A stretch of 57,397 nucleotides of DNA, taken from contig NZ_LGDW01000404.1 in assembly GCF_001280005.1 (NCBI RefSeq), positions 1 to 57,397 on the forward strand, read 5' to 3'. A program made the translations under genes and the position numbers. The DNA comes from Streptomyces sp. NRRL WC-3618. Its GTDB lineage: Bacteria > Actinomycetota > Actinomycetes > Streptomycetales > Streptomycetaceae. Numbering within the stretch: the stretch's first letter is position 1; each line of letters opens with the position of its first letter. Below the pieces are notes generated by a model, which was given only the letters and a program-made list of their open reading frames with translations, made no database searches and was not told the DNA's origin. Shown here piece after piece: positions 33,439-41,535 of the stretch.

Positions 33439-34821
33439 CTACTCCGATGTCTTCGAGTTGTTCTTGTTGCTCTTGCTTGGGCGCGCGGCGGAGGGTGGCG
33501 GCGCCTGATCCTCGGGTCGTGGGCACATGTCCGTGCAGGCATCAGCGGCCCCACAGCCTTGACTTCGCAGCTTCGCCCGCTGTTCCTCCGTGGCTGGCTG
33601 CCACGGCTCCCTCAACGCATCCGGATCCAGCTGGGGGAGCCCGAGTGCGGTGCTCAGCAGGTGTGCCCCGAACAGAGGCGGCACGGCGTTGCCCACCTGC
33701 TGGGACTGTGCCTTACCGGACCACGGATAGTCCGGCGGGAAGCTCTGCAGCATCCCCGCCTCGTTCATGCTGAACCGCGCGCCCTCGTAGACGATGTTCG
33801 CGTCGAGGTGTTGGAAGACCACGAAGCGGGAGATGCGGCCGGTGACGGTGAATGCGGGCTGTCGATCGCTCCGCACCCCGCGCCTCCCTGGGATTCCGGA
33901 GCTGCCGTAGTTCGAGCGGACCAGGAAAGGAGTGGCGCGTCCCGGATGTGTACCCACCGGGTCGGCAAGCACGTCACCCATCGACCTCCAGGGTCGCAGG
34001 CCCTTGTCACCGGTTTCCCCGTGTTCTTCGGTTCCTGGTGCCGTGCCCTCGTCGAGGGTCGGCTGATGAGCCTGGCCTGTTGCGGCTTGGTCGTCCTCGT
34101 TCCTACGGTTCCATTCCTTCGCGTTGTAGGAACGGTGGGTCCGCACGGGAAGTGAAGGCGCATCGAGCCCTTCACGACGAGCGATCAATACCGCGCGGGA
34201 TCGCTTCTGAGGCACGCCGTAGGTCTCGGTGTCGAGGAGGCCGACAACGACCTTGTACTTGGTGCCGTCCGGAAGGCCCGCCCCCTGTAGCACCTTGGCG
34301 TAGTGGTGCCAGAGTTCTTCGACCGCGGGGACCTGTTCCAGGACGATGACGTCGTACGGGCGCTTCTCCCGGTTCGGGCTCCTGGTTGCCTGAATGGCGT
34401 ATCGGAGGGGCTCGAGGACCAGCGCGGTGCGCGGATCGCTGAGAGTCTTCAGATCCTCGTCGATCGTCTCGTCGGATTCGCCCGCCGCCAGTCGCGCGAT
34501 GTACTCCTTGACCTTGTTCAAGTTTTTGCGCCCAGCGCCGTGCCCAGCCACCGAGTAGGTTTGGCAAGGAGGTCCGCCGGCCAGCACGTTGATCTCCGGT
34601 GGCAGCGACTCGAAGGCATCTCTACGTACCGCGCTCACATCGGCGTGAAGGGTGTCCAGCCCAGCCGCGTATCGCGTCAGACAGGCGCTCTTGTCCCACT
34701 CGATGCCGAGACTCGGGATGTCGAGAGCGTGCCCCGCGACGTCCAGCCCTCCGGGCCCCGCGAAGAGATCCAGGACAAAGGGATTGTCGAGGATGGACTG
34801 GTGTGGCGCCGCGCTGGTCAT
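33439..34821 (-). CDS. DNA (cytosine-5) methyltransferase, catalytic PCQ present, ENV replaced by EQV
   Basis: 460 aa from MTSAAPHQSILDNPFVLDLF. C5-MTase motifs: I DLFAGPGGLDVAG (about 18-30), IV AGGPPCQTYSVAGHGAGRK with the nucleophile Cys86, VI region VIVLEQVPAVEELW where canonical ENV reads EQV (162-164), and VIII QKRSRAVLIARR. Motifs IX/X are RQPAFTVTGRISRF and QQVGNAVPPLFGAHLL. The Lys/Asn/Ser-rich tail (SKSNKNNSKTSE) is unusual. It would methylate cytosine at C5, giving self-marking for the DISARM-like island, as DrmMII does in class 2 DISARM. The Asn-to-Gln change in motif VI could weaken activity alone. It follows the second MTase by 11 bp. Confidence 0.88.
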   Translation of the reverse strand: MTSAAPHQSILDNPFVLDLFAGPGGLDVAGHALDIPSLGIEWDKSACLTRYAAGLDTLHADVSAVRRDAFESLPPEINVLAGGPPCQTYSVAGHGAGRKNLNKVKEYIARLAAGESDETIDEDLKTLSDPRTALVLEPLRYAIQATRSPNREKRPYDVIVLEQVPAVEELWHHYAKVLQGAGLPDGTKYKVVVGLLDTETYGVPQKRSRAVLIARREGLDAPSLPVRTHRSYNAKEWNRRNEDDQAATGQAHQPTLDEGTAPGTEEHGETGDKGLRPWRSMGDVLADPVGTHPGRATPFLVRSNYGSSGIPGRRGVRSDRQPAFTVTGRISRFVVFQHLDANIVYEGARFSMNEAGMLQSFPPDYPWSGKAQSQQVGNAVPPLFGAHLLSTALGLPQLDPDALREPWQPATEEQRAKLRSQGCGAADACTDMCPRPEDQAPPPSAARPSKSNKNNSKTSE

Positions 34822-34832
34822 GTGGCGGAATT

Positions 34833-35828
34833 CTAGCCGGCCGCGGAGGTTGCTGGATCCCGGTTCAACGCTTCGGCGACGGCTCGCCCCAGAGCTTCTC
34901 CCACGGGCGGCGGTGTCGCGTGCCCGATTTGGCGATATCGGGCGGTCTTGAGCCCCGCGATCTGCCACGATTCGGGGAAACCCTGCAACAGCGCGGCCTG
35001 CTCAGCCGTGATCTTCACCATGTTGTCCCTGCCGAGCTTGGGATCCCATATGAAGTCCGGACCGGGGACCAGGTCGCCCACCGTGTGCGCGTTGACGCCC
35101 ATTGTCGCCCACTTCCGTTTGGCTCCGGTCGGTCCCAGATCGGCGCCCCCTCGGTTCTTCGAGCCACCGACCAGTGTCGGAGCCGGTTGATCGGCTTGGG
35201 CGGCCCAGAGGGCAGCCTCCTGCCATCCCCGTGAGGCCATGGACGACCCCAGAGCGGCACCGACCGTTGTCGGCTCGAGCACGGTGGGTGCCGGCGGTCG
35301 GAACGCGTCGGCTCGCGGCTGTTCGACCGCCACAAGGACGCCCTGCTTACGGTTCTGCGGTACGCCGAAGTCGACGGCGTTGGTGACGAACCAGCTGAAC
35401 TCGTAACCCAGGTGCGCCAGTTCGGCCCGGGCGAAATCACGGAACTGCCGGTGCTTGTCCGAGTCGGCGAGCCCAGGGACGTTCTCGATGAGCACCGCCC
35501 GAGGCTTGATCGCATGGACGAGATAGACGGTGGCCTCCAACAGCCGCTCCTCCATCCCCGAATCCGTCCGTCCGACGGTCGCATTCGACTTCACCCGTGG
35601 CAGACCCGCCGCGAGTAGATCCACGTCGTAGCTCACGGGGTGCTCGGACGGGTCGAAGTCCAACAGATCGGCGCACAGCACGTTCCACTGTGGCCGGTTG
35701 GTCTTCAGGGTCCTGACGGCTACCTCGTCGTCGTCCAGCAGCAGGCGCGGTTCGAATCCCGCCCGCTCCAGGCCGAGGGCCAGGCCACCCGCTCCGGAAC
35801 ACACATCCACGAAGGTCAGTCCCCCCAC
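34833..35828 (-). CDS. C5-methyltransferase homologue lacking the catalytic PCQ motif
   Basis: 331 aa. Motif I is intact (VDVCSGAGGLALGLERAGF). At motif IV, where PCQ is expected, the sequence is LLAAGLPRVKSNATVGRTDS (Pro77-Arg78-Val79), so the nucleophilic cysteine is absent. Motif VI is canonical (AVLIENVPGLAD, 115-117). Motif VIII reads VPQNRKQGVLVAVE, and motif X is IGHATPPPVGEALGRAV. The target-recognition region holds QPAPTLVGGSKNRGGADLG and KITAEQAALLQGFPESWQI. It is probably not an active methyltransferase alone; a DNA-recognition or regulatory subunit for the adjacent MTase is the best inference. It overlaps vsr by 13 bp and precedes the active-type MTase by 11 bp. Confidence 0.86.
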   Translation of the reverse strand: MGGLTFVDVCSGAGGLALGLERAGFEPRLLLDDDEVAVRTLKTNRPQWNVLCADLLDFDPSEHPVSYDVDLLAAGLPRVKSNATVGRTDSGMEERLLEATVYLVHAIKPRAVLIENVPGLADSDKHRQFRDFARAELAHLGYEFSWFVTNAVDFGVPQNRKQGVLVAVEQPRADAFRPPAPTVLEPTTVGAALGSSMASRGWQEAALWAAQADQPAPTLVGGSKNRGGADLGPTGAKRKWATMGVNAHTVGDLVPGPDFIWDPKLGRDNMVKITAEQAALLQGFPESWQIAGLKTARYRQIGHATPPPVGEALGRAVAEALNRDPATSAAG

Positions 35829-36259
35829 GCTTCACGCCCCTTCGTTCCTTCTGCAAGACGTCGCTGCACAGTTGAAGCCACTCGCACGGCCACTTCCTCA
35901 GGTGCTTCATGCTCCCAGAACCGCAACACCATCCACCCCTCCGCGGTCAGATGCTCCGTCGTCTCCCGATCGCGGGCCATGTTCCGGTCCAGCTTGTTGC
36001 GCCACCATTCAGCGTTGGCCTTCGGCTGCGTCGCATGTTTCGGACACCCGTGCCAGAAGCACCCGTCGATCAGGACGGCCACCTTCGCCCGGGTGAACGC
36101 CACGTCGATCCGGCGTCGAGGCATGCCCGGCACCGGGTACTCCACGCGATAGCGCAGGCCCGCCGCGTACAGCAGGCGCCGCACGGCCAGTTCGGCGCTC
36201 GTGTCCTTGCTGGCTTGTCGGGACATGCGCGCGGAGACGCCGGGAGAAGAGGGCCTCAC
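35816..36259 (-). CDS. vsr: very short patch repair endonuclease (Vsr)
   Basis: 147 aa. The family block is clear: SRQASKDTSAELAVRRLLYA, AGLRYRVEYPVPGMPRRRID, VAFTRAKVAVLIDGCFWHGC, WRNKLDRNMARDRET and GWMVLRFWEHE. Vsr nicks 5' of the T in T:G mismatches produced by deamination of 5-methylcytosine, protecting the methylation sites. The GTG at 36259 has a GGGGA upstream; MSRQASK at 36226 is an alternative start. It is the first gene of the leftward vsr-MTase-MTase operon, overlapping the pseudo-MTase by 13 bp. Its presence supports that C5 methylation really occurs in this strain. Confidence 0.93.
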   Translation of the reverse strand: MRPSSPGVSARMSRQASKDTSAELAVRRLLYAAGLRYRVEYPVPGMPRRRIDVAFTRAKVAVLIDGCFWHGCPKHATQPKANAEWWRNKLDRNMARDRETTEHLTAEGWMVLRFWEHEAPEEVAVRVASTVQRRLAEGTKGREAWGD

Positions 36260-36399
36260 GCTGTCCCCTGCTGTCGAGCCTCAAAACGGACGTTGTCTCG
36301 GTCGATGACGATTTCATCCTGCCAGCTCGGGTCGATCGCATGGAATCGGATCAGCGGCCCTTGGATCCTACTGACGACTTCGCGGCGGCAAGAGCATGC

Positions 36400-36575
36400 C
36401 TTCCGAGTTCGTCAGCCCGCGACGTTGCCGTGACACTCCGCATGAACCCTCCCGACCCGCACCAACACCCAGACCCCGCTGCGGAGGCCAAGCCACCCGC
36501 CCCCGCGCCGCCAAAGTCGTCGCATACTGCGGCAACAACGCCCCGTCCCCCTCCGACGCCGCGGTCCCGAACTCC
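36400..36575 (-). pseudogene. remnant of a SEC-C motif protein gene
   Basis: The minus strand reads EGDGALLPQYATTLAARGR then WPPQRG, and in the next frame CWCGSGG. This matches the C-terminus of the intact SEC-C protein encoded at 53432-54442 (ELLPQYATTLAARGLAVGWP, CWCGSGAAYEGCHGK), also at nucleotide level. A frameshift and missing N-terminus make it a relic. It fills most of the 396-bp gap 36260-36655; the remainder shows no gene. Confidence 0.7.
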
Positions 36576-36655
36576 GTGCCGCGATGATCTGGCTCGAGGA
36601 CCTCTTGCGAGCAGCCGATTGAACACGACAACACACGGGCCCTAACCTGCGGAGC

Positions 36656-37315
36656 ATGATTCGTGCGGTGGTATTCGACGTGGGCGAGTGTCTTGTTGAC
36701 GAGACCCGGGAGTACGGGACGTGGGCGGACTGGCTGGGCGTGCCACGGCACACCTTCGCGGCGATGTTCGGGGCGGTCATCGCGCAGGGGCGCGACTACC
36801 GCGAGACGTTCCAGGAGTTCCGGCCCGGGTTCGACCTGACTGAGGAGCGGGAGAAGCGCGCGGCTGCCGGAAAGCCGGAGTGGTTTGGCGAGGATGACCT
36901 CTACCCGGACGTCCGGCCCACCCTGTCTGCCCTTCGTGAAGCAGGGCTGTGGGTTGGCATTGCCGGGAACCAGACCGTACGGGCCGGCGGTCTGCTGCGA
37001 GGGCTGGACCTTCCTTCCGACATGATCGCCACCAGTGACGACTGGGGGGCGTCAAAGCCGGATGTCAGATTCTTCGAGCACGTCATCGAGTCGACGCCTG
37101 CCGAGCCTGGCGAGATCCTTTACGTCGGTGACCGGCTCGACAACGACATCCGCCCTGCTGTGCAGGCGGGGCTCCTGACCGCCCTCGTCCGGCGCGGCCC
37201 CTGGGGCACGATCCAGCAGCGCGATCCGGACGCGGACGCGATCACGACGATGCGCATCGATTCGCTGGCAGAACTGCCGGAAAAGATCGCTAAGTTCAAC
37301 GCTGAAGGGCGCTGA
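36656..37315 (+). CDS. HAD-superfamily hydrolase
   Basis: 219 aa. HAD motifs: I AVVFDVGECLVDE (nucleophile Asp8; the usual DxDxT/V is DVGE, common in phosphatase-like HADs with a changed second Asp), II VGIAGNQTV, III SKPDVRFFEHVI, and IV YVGDRLDNDIRPA. A cap segment (about 20-85) suggests a subclass I enzyme such as a phosphoglycolate phosphatase-like or haloacid dehalogenase-like protein. Substitution of the acid/base Asp by Gly-Glu could reduce phosphatase activity. It ends 20 bp inside the convergent XRE gene, an unusual tail-to-tail overlap. Confidence 0.85.
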   Translation: MIRAVVFDVGECLVDETREYGTWADWLGVPRHTFAAMFGAVIAQGRDYRETFQEFRPGFDLTEEREKRAAAGKPEWFGEDDLYPDVRPTLSALREAGLWVGIAGNQTVRAGGLLRGLDLPSDMIATSDDWGASKPDVRFFEHVIESTPAEPGEILYVGDRLDNDIRPAVQAGLLTALVRRGPWGTIQQRDPDADAITTMRIDSLAELPEKIAKFNAEGR

Positions 37316-38570
37316 CCGTCGTGCCCCAGTCGTAGAGACGGTCGTCGAGGTTCCGGACGTACTGCTCGTTCTGCCAGGGAGCGAGCGTGCGCCGGACCTC
37401 GCGGATGCGATCCATACCGGTGGCGTACCAGGTGATAGCCAACTGGTCGAGGGCCATGATGGCGTATCTGCATGCCTCCTCCGGCTTGCCGTCCGCGGCT
37501 TCGACCGCAGCGAGGTCGCCAAGGACGACGGTGCGCTGTTTGTCCGACTCGGGTGGCAGACCGTCGAGTACGTCGTGGAGCGTCTGGCGAGCCTGCGGCA
37601 GGTGGCCGGCCTTCAACTGCGTGTTGCCTTTGAACGCGGACAGGCGGACGGGGCTGAACCAGTCCACCCAGTCGGGAGTGGCATGTTCGGAGCCGGCGGA
37701 GAGTGTGTCCTCGGCGCGGCGGACCAAGCGGAGGGCTGCGTGAGGATCTCCGCAGCGGGTCTCGCATTCCGCTTCTACGGCATCCAGCCACGCCCAGAAC
37801 TCCGCCGACGCCTGCCCGCGGCGAGCGTAGGTACGGGCGGCCAGCATGCGCTCGGCTGCGGCTTCCCGGTCGTCTGCCCAGCCCGGGATGAAGGCCATGT
37901 GCGCGAGGATGGCCGCTCCGAGTAGCGGGTCGTCTGCTTCGCCTGCCGCCTGTAGAGCTCGCAGGAGGGTCTCTGAAGCCTGTCCTGGCTGTTGCAGGTC
38001 GAAGAACTCGATACGGCCGGCCAGCAGGTAGGACTCGGCCAGTGCGGCCGCGACGGTCTGACGGGCTGGGTTCGCCGTCTCTGGGAGGAGAGCGCAACCC
38101 AGACGGGCATGCTCCAGGATCGCCGGATGTAGCACGGCAGGGGCGACGGACCAGTACAGGTGCCGGTGCGCGCGGGTGACAGCCTCGAAATCGCTACCGA
38201 CAGTCGCTGGCTGTGTTGTGGCTCCGCCTTGAGCGGGGACGGAAGCCAGCCTGGCTCCGGCGAGGGGTGCTCGGGGGGCGCTGCCGGTCGCGGTGCTGGG
38301 CTGGGTCCGTGTGCTTCCCCACGGAGGTGTGAATCCGAGGTCTTCCATGCTCTGCCCCAAGAGGTGGGTCAGGACCTGGTGCACATCGGGCTGCGGCCAG
38401 GGCGGTGAAGCGGATTCCCAGCGCCGGATCTGCCGGACGCCGACAGCCAGACCCCTGATGCCGAGGCTTGGCGCCACCTTGGTGATGGCGTCGGCCAAGG
38501 CTTGCTGGGAGTTGTATCCGGCAGCCAGACGGGCCGCTTTGAGTCTGATGTTGCCTGCGGGACGCGCCAT
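37296..38570 (-). CDS. XRE-type regulator with TPR-like C-terminus
   Basis: About 424 aa from MARPAGNIRLKAARLAAGYN; an upstream ATG would add 13 residues. An N-terminal XRE domain (about 5-70) includes LAVGVRQIRRWESASPPWPQ and HQVLTHLLGQ. After a Pro/Ala-rich linker, the C-terminal about 280 residues form repeated helical pairs typical of Streptomyces XRE-TPR regulators: AALAESYLLAGRIEFFDLQQ, LLGAAILAHMAFIPGWADDR, FKGNTQLKAGHLPQARQTLH. It is transcribed divergently from the radical SAM cassette, so it probably controls that cassette, perhaps in response to a peptide or metabolite. Dyad elements in the shared upstream region could be its sites. Confidence 0.82.
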   Translation of the reverse strand: MARPAGNIRLKAARLAAGYNSQQALADAITKVAPSLGIRGLAVGVRQIRRWESASPPWPQPDVHQVLTHLLGQSMEDLGFTPPWGSTRTQPSTATGSAPRAPLAGARLASVPAQGGATTQPATVGSDFEAVTRAHRHLYWSVAPAVLHPAILEHARLGCALLPETANPARQTVAAALAESYLLAGRIEFFDLQQPGQASETLLRALQAAGEADDPLLGAAILAHMAFIPGWADDREAAAERMLAARTYARRGQASAEFWAWLDAVEAECETRCGDPHAALRLVRRAEDTLSAGSEHATPDWVDWFSPVRLSAFKGNTQLKAGHLPQARQTLHDVLDGLPPESDKQRTVVLGDLAAVEAADGKPEEACRYAIMALDQLAITWYATGMDRIREVRRTLAPWQNEQYVRNLDDRLYDWGTTVSALQR

Positions 38571-38664
38571 GGATCTCCTCCGGGGCGAGCTCTCGTCAGA
38601 GAGCGACATGCGATGTCCTCATGGTGGCGCAAACACACCCACCCGAGAGCAACAAGGTCCCGTA

Positions 38665-38704
38665 CAAGTCCTCTTGATGGCCTGTCAGAGTCCTCGAATA
38701 GGAC
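38665..38704. promoter_or_regulatory. paired dyads between the XRE regulator and the radical SAM cassette
   Basis: CAAG-TCCT-CTTG (38665-38676) and GTCCT-CGAAT-AGGAC (38690-38704) both contain TCCT(C) half sites 25 bp apart, just upstream of the XRE gene and 230 bp before the 119-aa gene. They are likely operator sites for the divergent regulator. The rest of 38571-38930 has GC-rich hairpins (38760-38775, 38845-38875) but no gene. Confidence 0.4.
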
Positions 38705-38930
38705 CTCACGGGTCAGCATGATGTCACCACGTCACTGCGAAGCCACGTCTCACCACGGTGCTCTGCGCCGCAGAGCGGCGGGGCTGAAGACCCGGGGGCC
38801 TGCACAACCCCGTGCCCGGTTGTCGCAGTGCTGCCAAGCGCCGCCCCGCCCGCACTCCCCGAGCGGGGGGCGGTACCCGCCGGTCTCCGGGGGTTGTTCG
38901 AGTACATCCAGCGCACAGGAAGGATCAGCC

Positions 38931-39290
38931 ATGCCTCAAGCCAGGCGAGAGAAGAAGGACCACCTGATCTACGCGGACGTCGTGGACTCCAAGTCCAAGG
39001 CAGGCGTGTGGATGGGGGAGCGAGCCTCCTTCCAGGAGAAGCAGGGCCGCATCATCGAGGCGCTCAAGGAGCGCAACGACTGGGTCGAGCTCAAGAACGC
39101 GATCATGGTCATCGGTACCGACCCGGCGGGCATCACGGTCATCGCGCCGAACCCGACGCTGCCCGGTGTGATCGTCCTCGCCGACGGTGGTTCCCCGGCC
39201 ACTTCCGCGAAGCTCCAGGCCGCGGCCGAGGAGAAGGTCCGTGAGGTCATGGGTGAACTCGGGATCGTCGAAGAGGAAACGGCGGCCTGA
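38931..39290 (+). CDS. small Cys-free protein opening the radical SAM cassette (possible substrate)
   Basis: 119 aa, ATG with GGAAGG 11 bp upstream: MPQARREKKDHLIYADVVDS. There are no cysteines. Segments: basic N-terminus, GVWMGERASFQEKQGRIIEA, LKERNDWVELKNAIMVIGTD, PAGITVIAPNPTLPGVIVLA, DGGSPATSAKLQAAAEEKVR, then an acidic C-terminus ending EEETAA. No known enzyme or RiPP leader family is recognised. It precedes the first radical SAM gene by 5 bp. By position it may be the protein substrate, a leader-bearing precursor or a small partner of the radical SAM enzymes; this is inference. It may equally be a folded scaffold, since the middle looks like alternating strand-helix. Confidence 0.72.
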   Translation: MPQARREKKDHLIYADVVDSKSKAGVWMGERASFQEKQGRIIEALKERNDWVELKNAIMVIGTDPAGITVIAPNPTLPGVIVLADGGSPATSAKLQAAAEEKVREVMGELGIVEEETAA

Positions 39291-39295
39291 CCACC

Positions 39296-40597
39296 ATGGC
39301 CGTCCCCCGGATCCTGTGGGGGAAGTACTTTCAGTACGAGCGGGACGGGGAAGCGGTTCTCCTCGATCCGGTTGCGCTGGACAGTGTGTTCATCGACTCC
39401 GGTGAGGTCCACGACCTCGCCGGGGTCCCCCCGACCGCGACTCATGAAGCCCTTGCCGGGCTCGGCTTCACCCCCGGCGGCCCCGTGGCCGACCGGCGCG
39501 AAGCGCTCCGTGACCGACTTCGATTCCTCGGCCTGGACGCCAGCCCCTCTCGCATCAGCGGTCTGCGCGTGGTGCTCACCGACCGCTGCAACATGGCGTG
39601 TACCTACTGCTTCGTCGATACGAACACCGGCAAGCCGGACATGACGAAGGAAGAGCTCTCGGCGGGCCTGGAGTTCCTGTTCGAGCAGAATGCCGGGCAG
39701 GAAGAGGTGTCCATCCAGTGGTTCGGCGGCGAGCCGACCATCCGCTTCGACCTCATGCAGTACGGCGACCAGCTCGCCGACACTCTCGCCGACCGCTACG
39801 ACGTGGCGAGGGTGCGGCGCACAGTCGTCACCAACGGTGCCCGCCTGACCGACGATGCCCTCGACCACTTCGTCGCGTACGAGTACGGAGTCGGCATCTC
39901 CATTGATGGCCCTCCGGGCATCAACTCCGCGCACCGCCTTCTGCTCGGCGGCCAGCCCGCGGACGACCGGATTCGTCGTAACGTCGCCCGGTTCATCGAG
40001 GCCGATGGGCTGCATGTGGGCTGCAACCTCACCCCGACGGCCGCGAACATCGGACGCCTCGCCGAGACCGTCCGGTGGATCATCGATGACCTGGGGCTGA
40101 AGTTCATCTACGTCAACACGCCCATCCCTACCGCGGGCCGCTGGCAGGTCAACGGTGCCGACCTGGCGCGCGAGTTGTACGAGGCCCGGCTGAGCGCTCT
40201 GGCACGGGGCGGGATGCTGTTCTCCGTTCTGGACCGCGCCTTCCAGGCCCTGGACACCCGCCGGCCGATGCTGTTCGACCACATGCAGGGCGACCGCAGC
40301 CTGAACGCCGCCCTGCTGCCCGGCAGCCGGGTCAGCCTGTGCGACATCAACTTCACCGAGCCGTCGTTCCTGCGCACCCTCGATGAGGTGCGAGCCGGTC
40401 CGGACAGCCTGACCGGCGTGGCGAAGAGGGTCGCTCCCATCCCCGAGTGCGGGAACTGCCCGGCACTCGCGATCTGTGGCGGCCCGTCCCGCAACGAGCA
40501 GGCCCTCATCGGCGGCGATACCCCGGACCCCGAGATGTGCGCGTTCTACACGAGCACCGTGGAGATCGCTCTGTGGGACAACACGGGGGTGCAATGA
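39296..40597 (+). CDS. radical SAM/SPASM protein
   Basis: 433 aa. About 85 N-terminal residues (WGKYFQYERDGEAVLLDPVA) precede the radical SAM core. The [4Fe-4S] motif is CNMACTYC (Cys98, 102, 105), followed by IQWFGGEPTIRFDLM (SAM-binding GGEP) and SIDGPPGINSAHR. The C-terminus has SPASM-like cysteines: SLCDINF, ECGNCPALAICGGPSRNEQA and PEMCAFY. SPASM-type enzymes (AnSME, SCIFF/sactipeptide maturases) modify peptides or proteins. The close coupling to the 119-aa gene supports a protein/peptide substrate. The downstream radical SAM gene overlaps by 4 bp. Confidence 0.88.
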   Translation: MAVPRILWGKYFQYERDGEAVLLDPVALDSVFIDSGEVHDLAGVPPTATHEALAGLGFTPGGPVADRREALRDRLRFLGLDASPSRISGLRVVLTDRCNMACTYCFVDTNTGKPDMTKEELSAGLEFLFEQNAGQEEVSIQWFGGEPTIRFDLMQYGDQLADTLADRYDVARVRRTVVTNGARLTDDALDHFVAYEYGVGISIDGPPGINSAHRLLLGGQPADDRIRRNVARFIEADGLHVGCNLTPTAANIGRLAETVRWIIDDLGLKFIYVNTPIPTAGRWQVNGADLARELYEARLSALARGGMLFSVLDRAFQALDTRRPMLFDHMQGDRSLNAALLPGSRVSLCDINFTEPSFLRTLDEVRAGPDSLTGVAKRVAPIPECGNCPALAICGGPSRNEQALIGGDTPDPEMCAFYTSTVEIALWDNTGVQ

Positions 40598-41499
40598 GCG
40601 CCCACGTTCGCACGGCCCTGATCTCCACGGCAGGGCACTGCAAGGTGGCCTGCGGCTTCTGTTTCCGTGCCGACCGCGCTCACGGCTTCCTCGACACCGC
40701 GACCTACACCCGCACCCTGTCGCGGCTGAAGGAGACGGGCGTGGACGGGGTATGCCTGACCGGCGGCGAACCGACCCACCACCCGCAGCTCAGGCAACTC
40801 GTACGGCTGGCCCGCCAGTTCGGTATGTCGGTGTCGATGGTGACCTCAGCCCGTGCCGTGGCCGAGGTCGTCGCCCTCTCCACGGTGGCGCATCTGCTGG
40901 CCAACGTGACCGTCTCCGCCGACTCACAAGGAGCGATGCTGCTGGGACGCACTACCCGCACAGCGGCTTCGGCCATCGACACGCTGCGCGCGATCAGCAC
41001 CGAGACGAAGATCCTGCACGTCACCTGCTGGGGCCTGAGCGACAGCGAGTGCCAGGAGCTGGCCGGCCTCGTATATGACGCAGGAGCGGAGGTCCAGTTC
41101 AGCCCGGTCGTCCTCGACGAGCGCGCCCTGCGCCGCGACGGCAAGTCGGTGCACGACTATCTGGTCCAGCAACATCTCGACGCCGACGTGCTGGGCCGCT
41201 ACTTCAATCTGTCCGACCGGTACCGGGAGTACCTCGGCGAGCTGCGGGATCTTCAGCTGCCCGCCGCAGGGGGCGAGCGCTGGTCGTGCCGCTCGGCGAC
41301 CGCCTACGTGTCCGCTGACGGGCACATGCGGCGCTGTCCCTACGGCCAGGCGTCTGTCAGTGTCCACTCGCCCCGTGCCGAGATCAGACAGTTCCTGACC
41401 GCTCCGGCGCAGGACCGGGTGACCCCGGACTGCGCTGCCATCTGCCGCCCCTCCGCCGCGTCCGACGAACGCAGTGCGTCGTGTGCCGCGCAGGCGTGA
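40594..41499 (+). CDS. second radical SAM protein
   Basis: 301 aa, ATGA overlap with the preceding gene. Core motif CKVACGFC (Cys16, 20, 23) near the N-terminus, GVCLTGGEPTHHPQL (GGEP), and strand segments HLLANVTVSADSQGAMLLG and LHVTCWGLSD. The C-terminus contributes further Cys (WSCRSATAYVSADGHMRRCP; DCAAICRPS), suggesting at least one auxiliary cluster. It resembles the MoaA/NirJ/PqqE-like group rather than AnSME. Two different radical SAM enzymes in tandem imply successive modification steps on one substrate. Exact reactions cannot be read from sequence. Confidence 0.86.
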   Translation: MSAHVRTALISTAGHCKVACGFCFRADRAHGFLDTATYTRTLSRLKETGVDGVCLTGGEPTHHPQLRQLVRLARQFGMSVSMVTSARAVAEVVALSTVAHLLANVTVSADSQGAMLLGRTTRTAASAIDTLRAISTETKILHVTCWGLSDSECQELAGLVYDAGAEVQFSPVVLDERALRRDGKSVHDYLVQQHLDADVLGRYFNLSDRYREYLGELRDLQLPAAGGERWSCRSATAYVSADGHMRRCPYGQASVSVHSPRAEIRQFLTAPAQDRVTPDCAAICRPSAASDERSASCAAQA

Positions 41500-41535
41500 G
41501 GGCGGCCCAACACACACGACTCCAAGGACCGCTCT

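Noticed and set aside
16645..36259. DrmC (phospholipase D) or DrmE in the defence island
   Set aside because: No HxKxxxxD motif pair or other DrmC/DrmE feature was found in any product of the three operons.
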